Positions 19,367-30,058 of a DNA stretch of 64,000 bases are shown piece by piece. A program made the translations under genes and the position numbers. This DNA is from Durusdinium trenchii. Its lineage: Eukaryota; Sar; Dinophyceae; Suessiales; Symbiodiniaceae. The notes beneath the pieces are model-generated. The model had not been told where the DNA came from, made no database searches, and worked only from the letters and a program-made list of their open reading frames with translations. The stretch's first letter is position 1, and the number at the start of each line of letters is the position of its first letter. The stretch covers positions 697,903 to 761,902 of the forward strand of contig CAXAMN010021001.1 in assembly GCA_963970005.1 (NCBI GenBank), written 5' to 3'.

Positions 19367-20215
19367 GTGGAAGACTCCCGGATCGCTTCTTTTTAATGTT
19401 CTCTCATTGTCACTGATGAGTCGTGATGAGTTCTATTGTCTACCTGGGACATCCCCACTGGGTGTCCAATGTCCACTGCTAGACTCTTGGCCCGGACCCA
19501 GCCAGAAGACGTTACAGGCATGGAGTTAGGTGCCGGTTCCGAACGGAGCAAGGAGGGACCCGACCGATGATCCACCTCCACGGGCCCTGGATGGGACGAG
19601 CCAAACCACCCAGGCCCTCCATGTGACTCCCGGTGAGCCGGTGAGCCGATCGTTTGGCCATTTGCCATCCATGGCCTTCATCTTCGTACCTGGTGGGGCT
19701 CCACCCAAGGAGATTATATACATCATCTATACTCGAAGTGTTGATTTACTGTAATGCAAAGTCATAACTGCTTTGGACAGGTGCCAAGTTGGAAGCCACG
19801 GCCAAGCGACCCTGCATCCTTGAACGGACAGTCGCCCCTGCTTCTCCTCAAACCTTCCGCGGAACCAGCTCCCGTGCAAGGCTCTCTCCGAGAAATGCTT
19901 AATTGAGAGGCCCGGACGCACGGTGATACGCTGTGCCGTGGGCGGAGTACCGCTGTGGGCGAAGTGGCGTGACGGCCGCTGTGTATCAGGTGGAAGACGG
20001 TGTGACGGTGTCACCCAGACACTCCGTGTATGGTAATAGTTGGTATACAGAAAGGGACGCCCTGGAGGCCTCAATTTTTCCACGTGTTCAAAAACGCACA
20101 TGTTCAGGTGTTTTTGGACAGATGTGAAACATATGTTTTAGAGAATCGACTGTATACCTTTTTGCATCTATACAAAGATTTACTTTAAACACGTGTATTC
20201 AAGAATACTTTTTGA
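19367..20215. other. No gene supported
   Basis: Contains a degenerate GGGTGTCC repeat near 19,455-19,500 and a GC-rich block at 19,900-20,030 open in several frames. Nothing firm. Confidence 0.35.
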
Positions 20216-20216
20216 A

Positions 20217-20262
20217 AGGGAGGGGGGTCGCCCCATGTTTTTTTGGCGACCCCACCCCTCCA
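20217..20262. repeat. Small hairpin GGGGTCGCC/GGCGACCCC
   Basis: An inverted repeat of about 18 bases around a T-rich loop, in AT-rich DNA. Confidence 0.6.
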
Positions 20263-20315
20263 AGCAGGCCACATGTACTTGGCAAAGTAAATTGAATCTA
20301 CTAAGTCTATCTAAG

Positions 20316-20383
20316 TACCAGGACCCTCCAAGGGGTGTACCTCACAGTACATTCCATTGGGCACCCCTTGGAGGGTCCTGGTA
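20316..20383. repeat. Hairpin with 23-bp arms
   Basis: TACCAGGACCCTCCAAGGGG and its reverse complement flank a 22-base loop. MITE-like; related GGACCCTCCAAGG phrases occur elsewhere in the window. Confidence 0.75.
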
Positions 20384-20730
20384 TAATAATTCGAACTATC
20401 TATATAATTCACCCCCCACCCTTGGGGGGATCTTCAACGGATGGTTCATGTTGATTGACGCCTCTACAGGCCACATGTACTTTGTGTCCAGGAAATGCTA
20501 GACTGCGGATAAAACAACACTCTTGTGGTGGGGACATCGAGGCAGTCCACTGGATGGATGTCATGCAGGTGGTCCGCAACTGTGACCAGTGAGTGTGTGT
20601 TAGCTTTTCAAGGCAGTTAGACGGTGTGTTGGGTAGTGCTCGCAGTATTTGTGCTGGCAGGGTTTATAGGGTCAAATCCTTGTGAGAGTGCTTGGCCTGC
20701 TGCTTGACATTTGTCCATCCATCGATGTAG

Positions 20731-20876
20731 GAGAGTTCTCCTATGATGCGATGGCCTCTCAGACACCCAAACGACTCAAGGCAAAGTTATGCCAAATGAG
20801 TTCCCCAGAAGCATTCGCTTACAATTGGAGCATTCATCTACAATCGGGCTTCCAGGGAAGCCAGGGAGTCAAGCAG
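20731..20876 (+). CDS. Possible exon upstream of transposase relic
   Basis: Between GATGTAG and AAGCAG/GTAAAA. Reads EFSYDAMASQTPKRLKAKLC and on to SQGVKQ. The open frame and both splice-like borders support an exon. Whether it belongs with the transposase fragment just downstream is not clear. Confidence 0.3.
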
Positions 20877-20880
20877 GTAA

Positions 20881-21203
20881 AATTGGATCGTTGACAACCT
20901 CCGTGCGAAGGGCCACTCGAAGACAGGCCCTTGTTCGCATCTCAATGTGCCTTGGATTGAGAACAGGCTCAGGAGTGTGAACTCGAGTATATGCGAACAA
21001 GTCTTTGCATGGTTCCGGGGCTACGCCATGATTTCAACAACATGTCGTCCTCAAATCTCTGCTTCTATTCCGCCAGGCGGCACAATGAAATGATTCGGGC
21101 AGGCGACAAGGCTCATTTGAACCCATTTTCTGCCCACAAGCAGGCCAAGAAGAAAGCTGGTACCGTCAAGCGGCCAGCTAGCACCAAGTACTCTTGCCGC
21201 TAG
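20881..21203 (+). pseudogene. KDZ-like transposase C-terminus, frameshifted
   Basis: The first frame reads WIVDNLRAKGHSKTG then VNSSICEQVFAWFRGYA. One base out of frame (near 21,028) the text continues FNNMSSSNLCFYSARRHNEM, then a Lys-rich end before TAG at 21,201. The pattern Asn-Ser/Thr-x-x-Cys-Glu-Gln-x-Phe-x-Trp-x-x-x-Tyr, followed by Phe-Asn-x-Met and Arg-x-His-Asn, resembles the C-terminal catalytic-Glu region of Kyakuja-Dileera-Zisupton transposases as I remember them. Only the last 100 residues or so are present, and no terminal repeats were found. Confidence 0.5.
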
Positions 21204-21416
21204 GCCGCTAGGCTTATACCAAAAGTACTCCTACAATTTGCCTATACTCCCTTTGTTGTCAGCTGTTGCTTCATCCGCAAAGTGATCCTTCAATTGATCA
21301 CATCAACTGCGGCAGCCGTATCCAGGCGGCAACTTGCTGAGTATTAGATACAACAACTTTTTGTTGTTAGCATTTTATGTCCTATCTGGGAGTCACTCAT
21401 CTACACTGACATAGAG

Positions 21417-21612
21417 ATGCCGATCGTGTCGCAGGTGGTCGTGAGAAAAGAACATTGCCACGTTCTGGCTTTGTCCACATACACATATAAGTCTGCAAAC
21501 TTCTGCAACTCAATGAATGGCACACTTGAAAAGATGCTTATTCTTTCAGCATGCATAGTTATTTTGCTGCTCTATTTACATAGTTTTTATTTCAACTTTG
21601 TATATAGCAAAT
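21417..21612. repeat. Paralogue of the retroelement's left flank
   Basis: This 190-base segment resembles 22,435-22,622: both share GGTCGTGA(G)AAAA, CAAACTTCTGCAA, GGCACACTTGAA, TTTTTCAGCATGCATA and TTATTTTG(C/T)TG(C/T)TCTATTTA in the same order. The second copy is interrupted by the retroelement at its TCTATTTAT. Confidence 0.6.
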
Positions 21613-22434
21613 AAATCAGAGTCGATGCGCTTGGGTTCAGAGTCACTTTGAAAAACAGCTTCGGTTGCAGAGACTTTCAGGTTGCTGTGCTTAGAGGTTG
21701 TCCTGCTTGTTGCCCGTTAGAAACAAAACACACGTAGTCAAAATGACACAGAGCCTAGAAAAGGTAAGTTGGCCGTGCCACTCAATGATCAATGCAGTCC
21801 GTTGACCCCATCTTTTGGAACAGCTGGTGCTTTCCAGAGATATGCAGCCTGTCTTGCCACTGGCCGCTGGTCCTGCCGTCAGCAGTAGGTGACCAATCAT
21901 GGAAACATGAACATGAACAAAGACATGAACTTGAATTGAAACACCACAAGCAATAGTACCTGCAATAATCCAGCTATTCTTGTCCAATGGCGCGGCTATT
22001 CTTGTCCTGAAGAATTACAATTAATAACCTGTTGATTCAACACACACACACTCACAGGGGTATAGGAAAAACAACTTTTGGACTGCGCAGTTGTTCTGTT
22101 CATTCTCTGTGGTCACCAAGCTCCCCCACACATTTTGACCCATCACCAAATCTTTCTCCGTTGGCTTCTGAAGCCTCCACCGCGTCATCAACATCCTGAC
22201 CCAGTTTCACCACCATCAAACTGACGACTCAGACGATTCAGGTGGCCCAAACAACCGTAGGCGAGTCACCTTTCAGCCTGAGCCCATGAATGTGAGGGAA
22301 AGTCCCAGCAACAAGTCCGGTTGTCAGATTCAGCTCAAGTTGGGATGTCCTTCATATTTTCGAATCTGCGGGTTAAATTTCTATAGATCTTTGACCAGGT
22401 TTCGAGAATCAAGAATCGAGGCAATGACGCCAAT
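21613..22434. other. No gene supported
   Basis: Non-coding sequence between the two copies of the repeat. A short CACACACACACTCACA run lies at 22,039-22,056. Confidence 0.4.
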
Positions 22435-22610
22435 CCTGCGCGCGGTCGTGAAAAAAGAAAACACTGCCTCACATTCAGGCTTTGTACATCTTTGTACACA
22501 CACACACGTACACACATATCTGCAGGCAAACTTCTGCAAGGTTTCCCTCAATCAATGGCACACTTGAAGATGTTTTTTTCAGCATGCATATTTATTTTGT
22601 TGTTCTATTT

Positions 22611-22767
22611 ATATATTCAATCATTTAAGGTAGGCAGGGTCGGTGATGATGAATTATTTGGGAAGCTTCGAATCAATGTCTCCCAATGTTTGAATGCTCA
22701 AGCCAAACTGGGGAGACGCCCCTTGAGGAGCAGTGTCGCTGCTGGTACCTCAAGCTAAACTTTTTCT
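22611..22767 (+). repeat. Split direct repeat A1 (left end)
   Basis: 157 bases, 156 identical to A2. Contains a stem GTCTCCCA...TGGGGAGAC; the single A1/A2 difference adjoins the stem base. The recombinase ORF starts 16 bases after it. Confidence 0.95.
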
Positions 22768-22783
22768 TCCCGGTTCGGACGCC

Positions 22784-25517
22784 ATGGCAAGCGCTGACGA
22801 GCAGATCCGCCGCTCTGCTGAACAGCAGAAGCTGGAGCGGTGGTGCGCTGCCCATGGTATCGAAAGGCCCTCCGACCTAGCGTTTTACTTCGTTACCTAC
22901 GAAGAAGCGCTGAAGCAGGGCCGCGCGGTGGCGGATGCCTGGGACCAGGCGCGCCGTGAAGCGGAGCTGGGCGCTGGCCCTGGTGCGAGACATCGTTCGT
23001 CGTGAACAAGTTTCGCAATCAGCGCCGCGGCCTACCACATCGCCACCGTTGAGGCCACGACCTACCCCATCGTTTGCGGGGCCGGTCAGGCCCAGCACCC
23101 AGGGCCGTCAGTCGGGCGGCCCTGACGGCGGTGCCTTGACTTTTCTGCCTCAGTTGATGGCCATTCTTCTGGCAGTAGAGCCCCCGCCGGCGGCTCGCTT
23201 GGCTGAGATCACCGCCAACTTCGAGGCCAAGCTCACGCATGTGCTCCAGAAGGCGGAGGCCGCCACGGTGAAGCGGGCATTGCACACGTGGCAAGAGCTT
23301 CAAGGGGTCATTGCGGCCGCAGGTGGAGGTATCCCGGACAAACACCTCCTGGCCACCTTCATTCGGGAGCACAAGTCCCCTACAAGGGCATATACCGCTC
23401 TAGGATGGATCGTCCGCAACCTCAAGTTGCCATTTGACCTCTCCGAAGTGGTGAAACCTCGGGCTGGTTTGAGATCTCGCCTCGGTCAGGGGCAGGCGCA
23501 GGCGGCGACTTTGGAGCCATCTATGGTCATCCACCTGTTGGGCACCTTGGAATCCACCGTTGACAATCCTCACTGGCCCATGGTGTTTTGTGCCTACGCC
23601 CTATGTTTTGGTGTGGTCAGGTACGCCCATTTGCAACGGAGCTACTTGGTCGGCGGTAACGGGGGCATCCTCGTGTTCTGGTGCACGAAAGGTAAGACTG
23701 GCAGTCGTGGTGGCTTTGCCTGGAGCGTTCCGAGGTATTGTGGCACGTTGGACCTTCTACAAGTGCTAGGTGCCCATTTGAACAAAGTGCGCCCCAGAAC
23801 CGGCGCCGGCTTCAGGCGCTGGCATTGGTTGGGGTTCGACTCGGCTACAGCCCAGCCGGTGGGTACAGCACAATGTGTCCGGATCCTGCGGCCCTACCTG
23901 AGTGCAGCTATGGACGTTACCAGCCTCTCGTCCTACTCGTTCCGCCGCGTGCTTCCGACTTTGGCAGGGTATGTGGGGCTATCAGAGACAGAGCGACTTG
24001 CTCTTGGACAATGGGTGGATCAGTCCTCCAAGTCTACGGCTACCACCCCTCTGCGATATGACTCGCGGAAACAACGCCTGGGACACCAGTTACGCTTGGC
24101 TGGCCTGCACTTCTTCCAGGACCTCAACATGGCTTTGTGGGACGAACTGCCGACCGGCTATGCCTCTGCCCGATGGTCCACTTGCATGGAGGAGGCTGAC
24201 GAGCTCCTCGCTTCGGACCCCCAGATCCGCCGAGTTTCTACGGACTCCATCCCTGGCATGCCCGTGGTCAAGACCTTGCTGCCGGCCCAGGTCCAGATCA
24301 TTCGCGCTACTGGTCAACGCCTCACTGCTGCGCTCCGGCGGAAGCGCCCGGCCCCAGCCGTGGCTGCCGGCCCGGTGCCTGAGCCCACACAGGGGCCGAG
24401 GAACACGGTGTCAACATTTTCGTTCACCAGTCCCTCGCGGCCGGCGAAGCTGGCACGGGTGGAGCCGCCACCCAGGGCTGCTGCCGGCGGTAGTGCCCAA
24501 CCGGTGACGCCGCCCAAAGCACCTCCGCCGAAGGTGCCACCTGTGCTGCCTGTGGTTTCGCCCTCATCAGCTTCGGCATCTATTCCATCTTTGCGGGCAC
24601 CACCACCTTTGCCATCGACTTCACCTCGGGCATCTTCGTCTTCAACCGCGGCAGTTCCTTCGAGCACGCCACCTTCGACCCCCAAAGTCAAGGCCATGCC
24701 CTCAGTGCTGCAACCGTCGCCAGAGCGGCCTCAGCACCTGCAGGAGGCGAATGATGCCGCCTTCGATGCAGCGGCACGGGAACGCTGGCGCCGGCCCGGG
24801 CACAGCGGTGCCCCAGAGCCTCCCACGCTCATCTTCCTGGGCGAAGCAGGCAATGGTTCTATCTACTTGGGCGGTCTGCCCACGGACCGGGCCTGGTTGG
24901 AGGCCCACCACATCGGCATGAGCCTCAGCGCTATGGACAAGATTGCCGCCGACTGTCGGGGAGGGGTCAGTGCTCGCCAGGTCTACCAAGTCAATGTTCC
25001 TGTGGGTCATCAAGGAGCCCTACGTGACCGCCAGTTGAAGTTGGTGCTGCCTATCTTTCTGGCAACCCTATATTCAGGCTACTCCGTTCTGGTTCATTGC
25101 ATGGCGGGGGTGCACAGGGCCCCTGTGTTGGCTGGTTTGCTACTTGCATGGATCCGGCGGTGCTCCTTCGAGGAAGCATATTCGCGACTGGAGGGCTTGC
25201 GGGCTATCGACCGAGCCGGTGTGCTCAGCCGGCGGGGCGGCTCTGATATCTTCAAATGGGCCCGGAACCAGGTCCACATCACACCACCGGCCCTGCCGAG
25301 GTATCCGATTTCCTTCATTACCTCTACCAAAGCAGGATCACACTGGCATGTGGAGCGTGACAACGCGCCCTGGTGCAGATGGCGCCAGCGCAATGCTGCT
25401 TATCGAGGCGAAGTCCACCGAGCTCGCAGCATTCATGAGGCCTTGGCCTATGGGCGTGATTTCTGTATCACATGTAAAGCCGTGCTCCCTGGCAATGCCC
25501 AGGTCCACTTGTACTAA
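22784..25517 (+). CDS. Tyrosine recombinase fused to dual-specificity-phosphatase-like domain
   Basis: ATG at 22,784 opens a frame that ends at 23,005. The rest continues in the next frame to 25,517, so one indel lies at about 22,935-23,000. Numbering from 22,935, the recombinase core shows Arg229 (VVRYAHLQ), Lys252/254 (CTKGKTG), YSFRR at 334-338 in place of HxxR, Trp360 (LALGQWVD) and Tyr375 (PLRYDS), the expected order of catalytic residues. A Pro/Ser/Ala-rich linker (about 470-630) leads to a second domain with LIFLGEAGNGSIYLGGLP and HCMAGVHRAP at 721-730, the HCxxGxxR (C-x5-R) signature of dual-specificity phosphatases. The expected general-acid Asp is not obvious. The C-terminus has CRW...CITC. 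The recombinase should integrate the cDNA circle; a role for the phosphatase (host signalling or RNA 5' end) is unknown. Confidence 0.8.
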
Positions 25518-25733
25518 TAACTGCAGTCTTCGGAAACAGCACGCCTGCCGGGTAGGCCGAGAGGGCGTCTCGTGTGCTATGCAAGTTTTTGCCTCATGGG
25601 GACTCGGCGGACGGCCCGAGGAGTAGGTCCCTCGTCTGAACATCGATCGAATTTTTATAGTCAGTTCTTGCATGTTTGCTGCAGCGTCTCGTATCCCAGT
25701 CAACTCCGGCCTCCACGACCATACCCTGCGCCA
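25518..25733 (+). other. Spacer between recombinase and next ORF
   Basis: No coding evidence. Contains stops in all + frames within the stretch and no repeat. Confidence 0.4.
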
Positions 25734-26246
25734 ATGGACCGGCCTCAGGCGATCCAGTTCGTTGCCGTGACACTGACGCCCTTGGAGGGCGAGGCCAGAC
25801 GGGCCCGTGCTTGGGAGGTAGGGGATCAAATGGACCAGGCCTGTCGGGCCTTGAGGGCCCTTCCCCCGACCTCCACCTCTTGTCTAGGGGTGGTACAGGT
25901 TCAGCTGCGCGCTGCACGGAACCTATGTGAATCATGGATCGAATGGTGGGATGAGATCCAAGACCTGCCCAGGGAGGCAGCACGCCCAGAGCCTAGGCTG
26001 GACGGGCTGTTGTGGCCGGCGGCCCCGAGACCTGGTACTTTGCCTCCCTACGCCCCACTGGTCCACACTACATGTGATGATTTGGCGCGTCACCATGACA
26101 GTCTCCATGAGGCCGATCGCGCTTCGTTCCGTCAATTGCTCTATACTGCCCACTACGAGGCCCACGCGGCAGGCGAGGCCATCAGTTGGCCAGCGCTACA
26201 ATGCCTGAGCTTGGAGCTCGGGGAGCTTGCAAAGCGGCTTCAGTAG
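25734..26246 (+). CDS. Small retroelement ORF, unknown
   Basis: 170 codons from the ATG at 25,734 (MDRPQAIQFVAVTLTPLEGE) to a TAG. The composition is helical, with many Arg/Ala/Glu and Trp near the middle (CESWIEWWDEIQDLPREA). I do not recognise a domain. It lies on the element's coding strand between recombinase and gag-like ORFs, with the same GC-rich codon use, so it is probably an element protein rather than a captured fragment; it may be an extra structural protein. Confidence 0.55.
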   Translation: MDRPQAIQFVAVTLTPLEGEARRARAWEVGDQMDQACRALRALPPTSTSCLGVVQVQLRAARNLCESWIEWWDEIQDLPREAARPEPRLDGLLWPAAPRPGTLPPYAPLVHTTCDDLARHHDSLHEADRASFRQLLYTAHYEAHAAGEAISWPALQCLSLELGELAKRLQ

Positions 26247-26426
26247 TCATGCCATGAACGACTTTGAGTTTTTGAAAAAGGGTTGACACTGTGCGGTGCT
26301 CCACTTGCTACCCGCTGTTTCTTTGCTTTGTGTTTGCAGAGCCTGTCCACTCTTCGATTTTGCGATCTTCCGCAGCCATCTCTGCTCTCCAGTGTTCGCT
26401 GCTCCCGCCATCTTCTGTTGTGAATC
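26247..26426 (+). other. Spacer before gag-like ORF
   Basis: Includes a pyrimidine-rich run (CTGTTTCTTTGCTTTG) ending in GCAG near 26,340. It could serve as a splice or trans-splice acceptor for the gag-like message, as inference. Confidence 0.35.
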
Positions 26427-27606
26427 ATGGCCACCGTCCCTAAGCAGCTGGCTACGCCGGAGGACACCTTCACCGCTCTTGCGCTGCAGTTCAATTTCGA
26501 GCAGCGCATCAAAGACAAGATCATTGAGTTGGGGATTCGCACCATTGCAGAATTCCGCCACTACGCCCGCAGTGAGGATGAAATCAAAAAGCTCTTCATC
26601 GATACAGTCAAGGATCCACCCTATGAGGAGATGCAAGGGCGCTTCCAGGCTGCTCGGCTGCGCTTCGCTTGGACGGCGTGCAAAGCCTTGTTGGATTCCG
26701 AGCACGCCGCGGCCAGCCTGCCTCCAGCGCCAACGGAAGAAGAGACGCTGCTTCCCAAACAGGAGCTCGAGCAGTTGAAAGAGGCTTTCTTTCGACGCTA
26801 CCACTTGCGTCCAGAGCCTCGCCAGTATCCCTCTGACCGACTGCTGTCTAAGCTCAGCCGACAGTTGACACGAAGCCAGTTCGAGGTCATGGATCTGTGG
26901 ACGGTCCGCTCACTCACTTTCCAGCGCACACATAGCCAGAAGCGGCGACGCCTGACGGGCAACTTGTACCTCCAAGAGGATGACGAGGACGAGATCACCG
27001 CCAAGTCCTGGCTTTCCTACATGGCCAAGATGGACACCTACTTCTTGGCCCTGGCTATTGTGGGGTGTCGCCCCGTGGAGCCGGCGCCGTCTGCGCCTGA
27101 GTCGCTCGGTGCAGACAGTGTGCAATACGTTCAGGTCCCCTATGACATCCTGCTGTCCTACTCCAGCCGCTGCCATGATTTGATTCTGCGCACCTCGGAG
27201 GGGAGGCGCCTACAGCTGGTCCAACACCTCGATGTGGAAGAGTGCGGTCAATGGGCAGCCCGATGCACAGGCCACACGACACTGGGCAATGTTATCAGTG
27301 CCATCATGCGGGAGCGTGACGCCCTTTGGTTGGCCGGGGCCCTGCCAGCCCCCAGCATCACCACGGGTACCGCTGCTGGCGGCGCGTCACCCGCCAAGGC
27401 CCCCCCCTGCGGATGCAGGGCCGGTGGGGTCGGTGGTTTCCACTCTTCGTGATGGCACGCAGCTTTGTCAGGCCTACCAGCGCAATCAGTGCCGCACCAA
27501 GAAGAACTGCCCACGTGGGGCGCACCGCTGCGGAGTCGTGTTGCAGTCAGGACGGGTCTGCGGATCGTACCAGCACTCACCTTCAGGATGCCCCAAGGCT
27601 GCTTGA
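26427..27606 (+). CDS. Gag-like protein with CCCH-like zinc finger, frameshifted
   Basis: ATG at 26,427 (MATVPKQLATPEDTFTALAL) gives about 325 residues, predicted helical, followed by a run of eight C at 27,400-27,407. After it the coding sense continues in the next frame: DAGPVGSVVSTLRDG then CQAYQRNQC, KKNC and a His (C-x7-C-x5-C-x4-H), close to a CCCH zinc finger, and a stop at 27,604. A helical capsid-like part followed by a zinc knuckle is what gag proteins look like. The in-frame reading without a shift ends at 27,452. The C8 run could be a mutation, a sequence error or a slippage site. Confidence 0.6.
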
Positions 27607-27648
27607 AAAGAGGGCCGCTCCTCTGTTGGGGGGGGGCGAGGCCAATCT

Positions 27649-30058
27649 TTGGACACTCCTGTCTTTCATGACTTCCGTTCATTTTTGGCCGAGTTGGAGT
27701 CCATTGATATGCACCAGACTGAAGCCTCACCCTGCCCCATCCTCCTTGATGTGTTCAGTGGAGTCCATGCACCGTTGTCCAAGGCCTTCTTGTGGTGCCA
27801 ATGGGAGATCATCACACCGATTGACATCGAGATCGATCAGGACCTGGACGTGTCGCGTCCGGCGGTCCGTCGGGCTATTCAGGCGGTGCTCCCTCGGGTG
27901 GCCACTATTGCGGGGGCTATGAGTTGCGCTACCAAATCAAGAGCTAGGGAGAAACGGCCCGGTCCCCCTCCTCTACGATCCGAGGAACACCCACGGGGTC
28001 TACCAGGACTGGACGAGGGACAACAGGCACGGGTCGACGCTGACAACTACTCCAGTGATTACCTGTTGGCTTTACAACACTGGGGACATCAACAGAACCT
28101 CGCATGTCTTCGCGAGAACCCGCTCAGGTCTCTGCATTGGTGGGACCCGGTCGAGCAGTACCTGTGCCGGGAGGACGATTGGCAGGATTTGGACTATGAT
28201 GCATGCGTCTTCGGAGGCGCTCGGCGCAAAGCCCAAAAGTTCCGTCATAACATCCCCGAGTTGGCCTCCCTTCCGGCCGTTCGATGTGGACACATTCATG
28301 ACCCCAACGAGTGGCGCTCGTCGGGTAATGGGCAGTTCTCCACCTTCAACGAAGCGGAGTACACCCCTAGTTTGGTCTTCACCCTAGCAGTATGCTGCAC
28401 GGCATGGGCGGCGCGACAGGGCTACGGCATCCTCGCCATCCCAAGGTTACCGCCCATCAACACCTCAGGGGACGTACGACCACTGCTCCATTTTGAACCG
28501 TCCGAGCTGCGAGAGTCTGATGAATGTCATGGGCTTCCACCTGGGCCTCACACCACCACGATGTGCCCACTCGCCAAGTCGCATTCGATGTGTTGCAACT
28601 GAGGTCACAACTCACAGACATGGACGTGTACATCGGCCCAGGGCATTTCTCCCATCGTTGGCCACTGACACAGTGGCAAAACCCCTTCCGGACAGGGGAA
28701 GGCAGGACTGCTATTGAGAGTGTCCTTCACTACGCTAGATGGATCGCCGACCAGGACCATCTGCTGGCTGACCTCCCATCCCTACATGGCAAGACGCTGG
28801 TGTGCGACTGCCCCCACAACGTGCTATGTCATGGCGATATCATTCGTGCTCTGGTTTGGACTACTTCACGTCCTACTTCGACCTCAGGCCACGGCCATCC
28901 CGCTCGGGAACAGTTGCGACGGGTTTCACTCATTGCAGCCGGCATTCGCCCTGCCAGGGCAGTCCCGTTGCGCTTCTCTCAGGAGGTTGTGGTGGCCAGC
29001 CTCATGGCCCTTTGTCCAGATATCAGTTGGGAGGGATTCCAGTGGCCTATGCTCGACGACCTGCTAGTGGATGACTCGCACTACCAATGGCTCAACTACA
29101 TGCAGAACCGCCCGGACTGGGACGGACACGCCTTTGGTCCACGGTTGGTGGGCCCATTGGAGCGCAACGCCATTGCGATGAGCGGCCTTCAGCAGCCCGG
29201 AGCGGCTGCTGCTGCAAAAGCCTTACCGCCTATGATCCCCTTTGGCGTAGGGGAGGAGCGACATTTTGAACTCGCACTTGAGTTGCAACAGAGACCCACC
29301 CCATTTGAAACTATGGGTGTTGTCGATGATGATTTGATCTTTGCCGCATCTGGCTATGCAGCCCAGGGAGTGGGCCTGCGGGAGGTGAGGAGACGTACAG
29401 GCCGTTGGCTCCTAGAACTGAGCCGTCGAATGTGGCCCATCACATACCACCTCCAAACTTATCAGCCACCGCCCGTGCGGTCCGCCACTCAAGGGCGCCA
29501 CATCGCCCTGATTGGGCTTATCATGCTGATTACTGGATGGCCAGACACTACGTTCGTGGCTAACCTGATATATGGTTTCCCTGCCGTAGGCTTTTCCCCG
29601 CATGTGCCCGTGTACAAGGCTCAACCAGCTCACTACATCCCGGACGCCTCCATCTACCAGGACGCCCTGCCAGAGGCTGCCCGCATCATCCAAAGCCTCC
29701 GCCCAGGTGAGCACGACGCGGCCATTGCCCAAGCGGGTGAGGAAGACCAAGCCAAAGGCTTTTGTGGCCCCCCAATGACATGGGCCCAGCTATGCCAGGA
29801 CCTCCCCCAATTCAGGCTGATCCGGAGGTTTTGTATACAACAGCCCTCGGGTAAGTTGCGAGTCATAGATGACGCTGCAGACGGAGGGCAGAGCGCACTC
29901 AGCTCGGATGCGAACAAGTCGGATCTATGTACGAGCATTCAACCTGGCCTTCATGTTCAATTGCTCTGGCAGGCAGCATCCTCGTCGATTCACGTGTCTG
30001 AGTTGTTGCAAGCTGGTATTTGGTCCGGGGGCGAAGACCTACCCAACGCCTACCGCTA
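27649..30058 (+). CDS. Retroelement pol, 5' part: C5-methyltransferase-like, DUF4326-like and RT fingers
   Basis: The first frame (27,649-28,602) carries a SAM-binding motif I (ILLDVFSGVHAPLSKAF), then GAMSCATKSRAR where C5 enzymes have the PC catalytic loop, RENPLRSLHW (ENV/ENP motif) and CVFGGARRKAQKF. The text moves to the next frame at about 28,550, an apparent indel, and shows a DUF4326-like domain: VYIGPGHFSHRW, WQNPFRTGEG, HGKTLVCDCPHNVLCHGD. After a linker, the RT fingers (KLRVIDDAADGGQS) lead to motif A, GGEDLPNAYRY, where the nested transposon cuts the gene. The Pro of the methyltransferase PC loop is Ser (MSC), so activity is doubtful. In intact elements this would be one polyprotein with the RT/RNase H part at 37,993. 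Confidence 0.75.

Noticed and set aside
24314-25013. Minus-strand frames opposite the recombinase linker
   Set aside because: Gly/Ala-rich mirror of the Pro/Ser/Ala-rich coding strand; a composition shadow.
22935-25517. A host phosphatase gene captured beside the element
   Set aside because: The phosphatase-like domain is in one uninterrupted frame with the recombinase core and lies between the element's own repeats, so it is element coding sequence.
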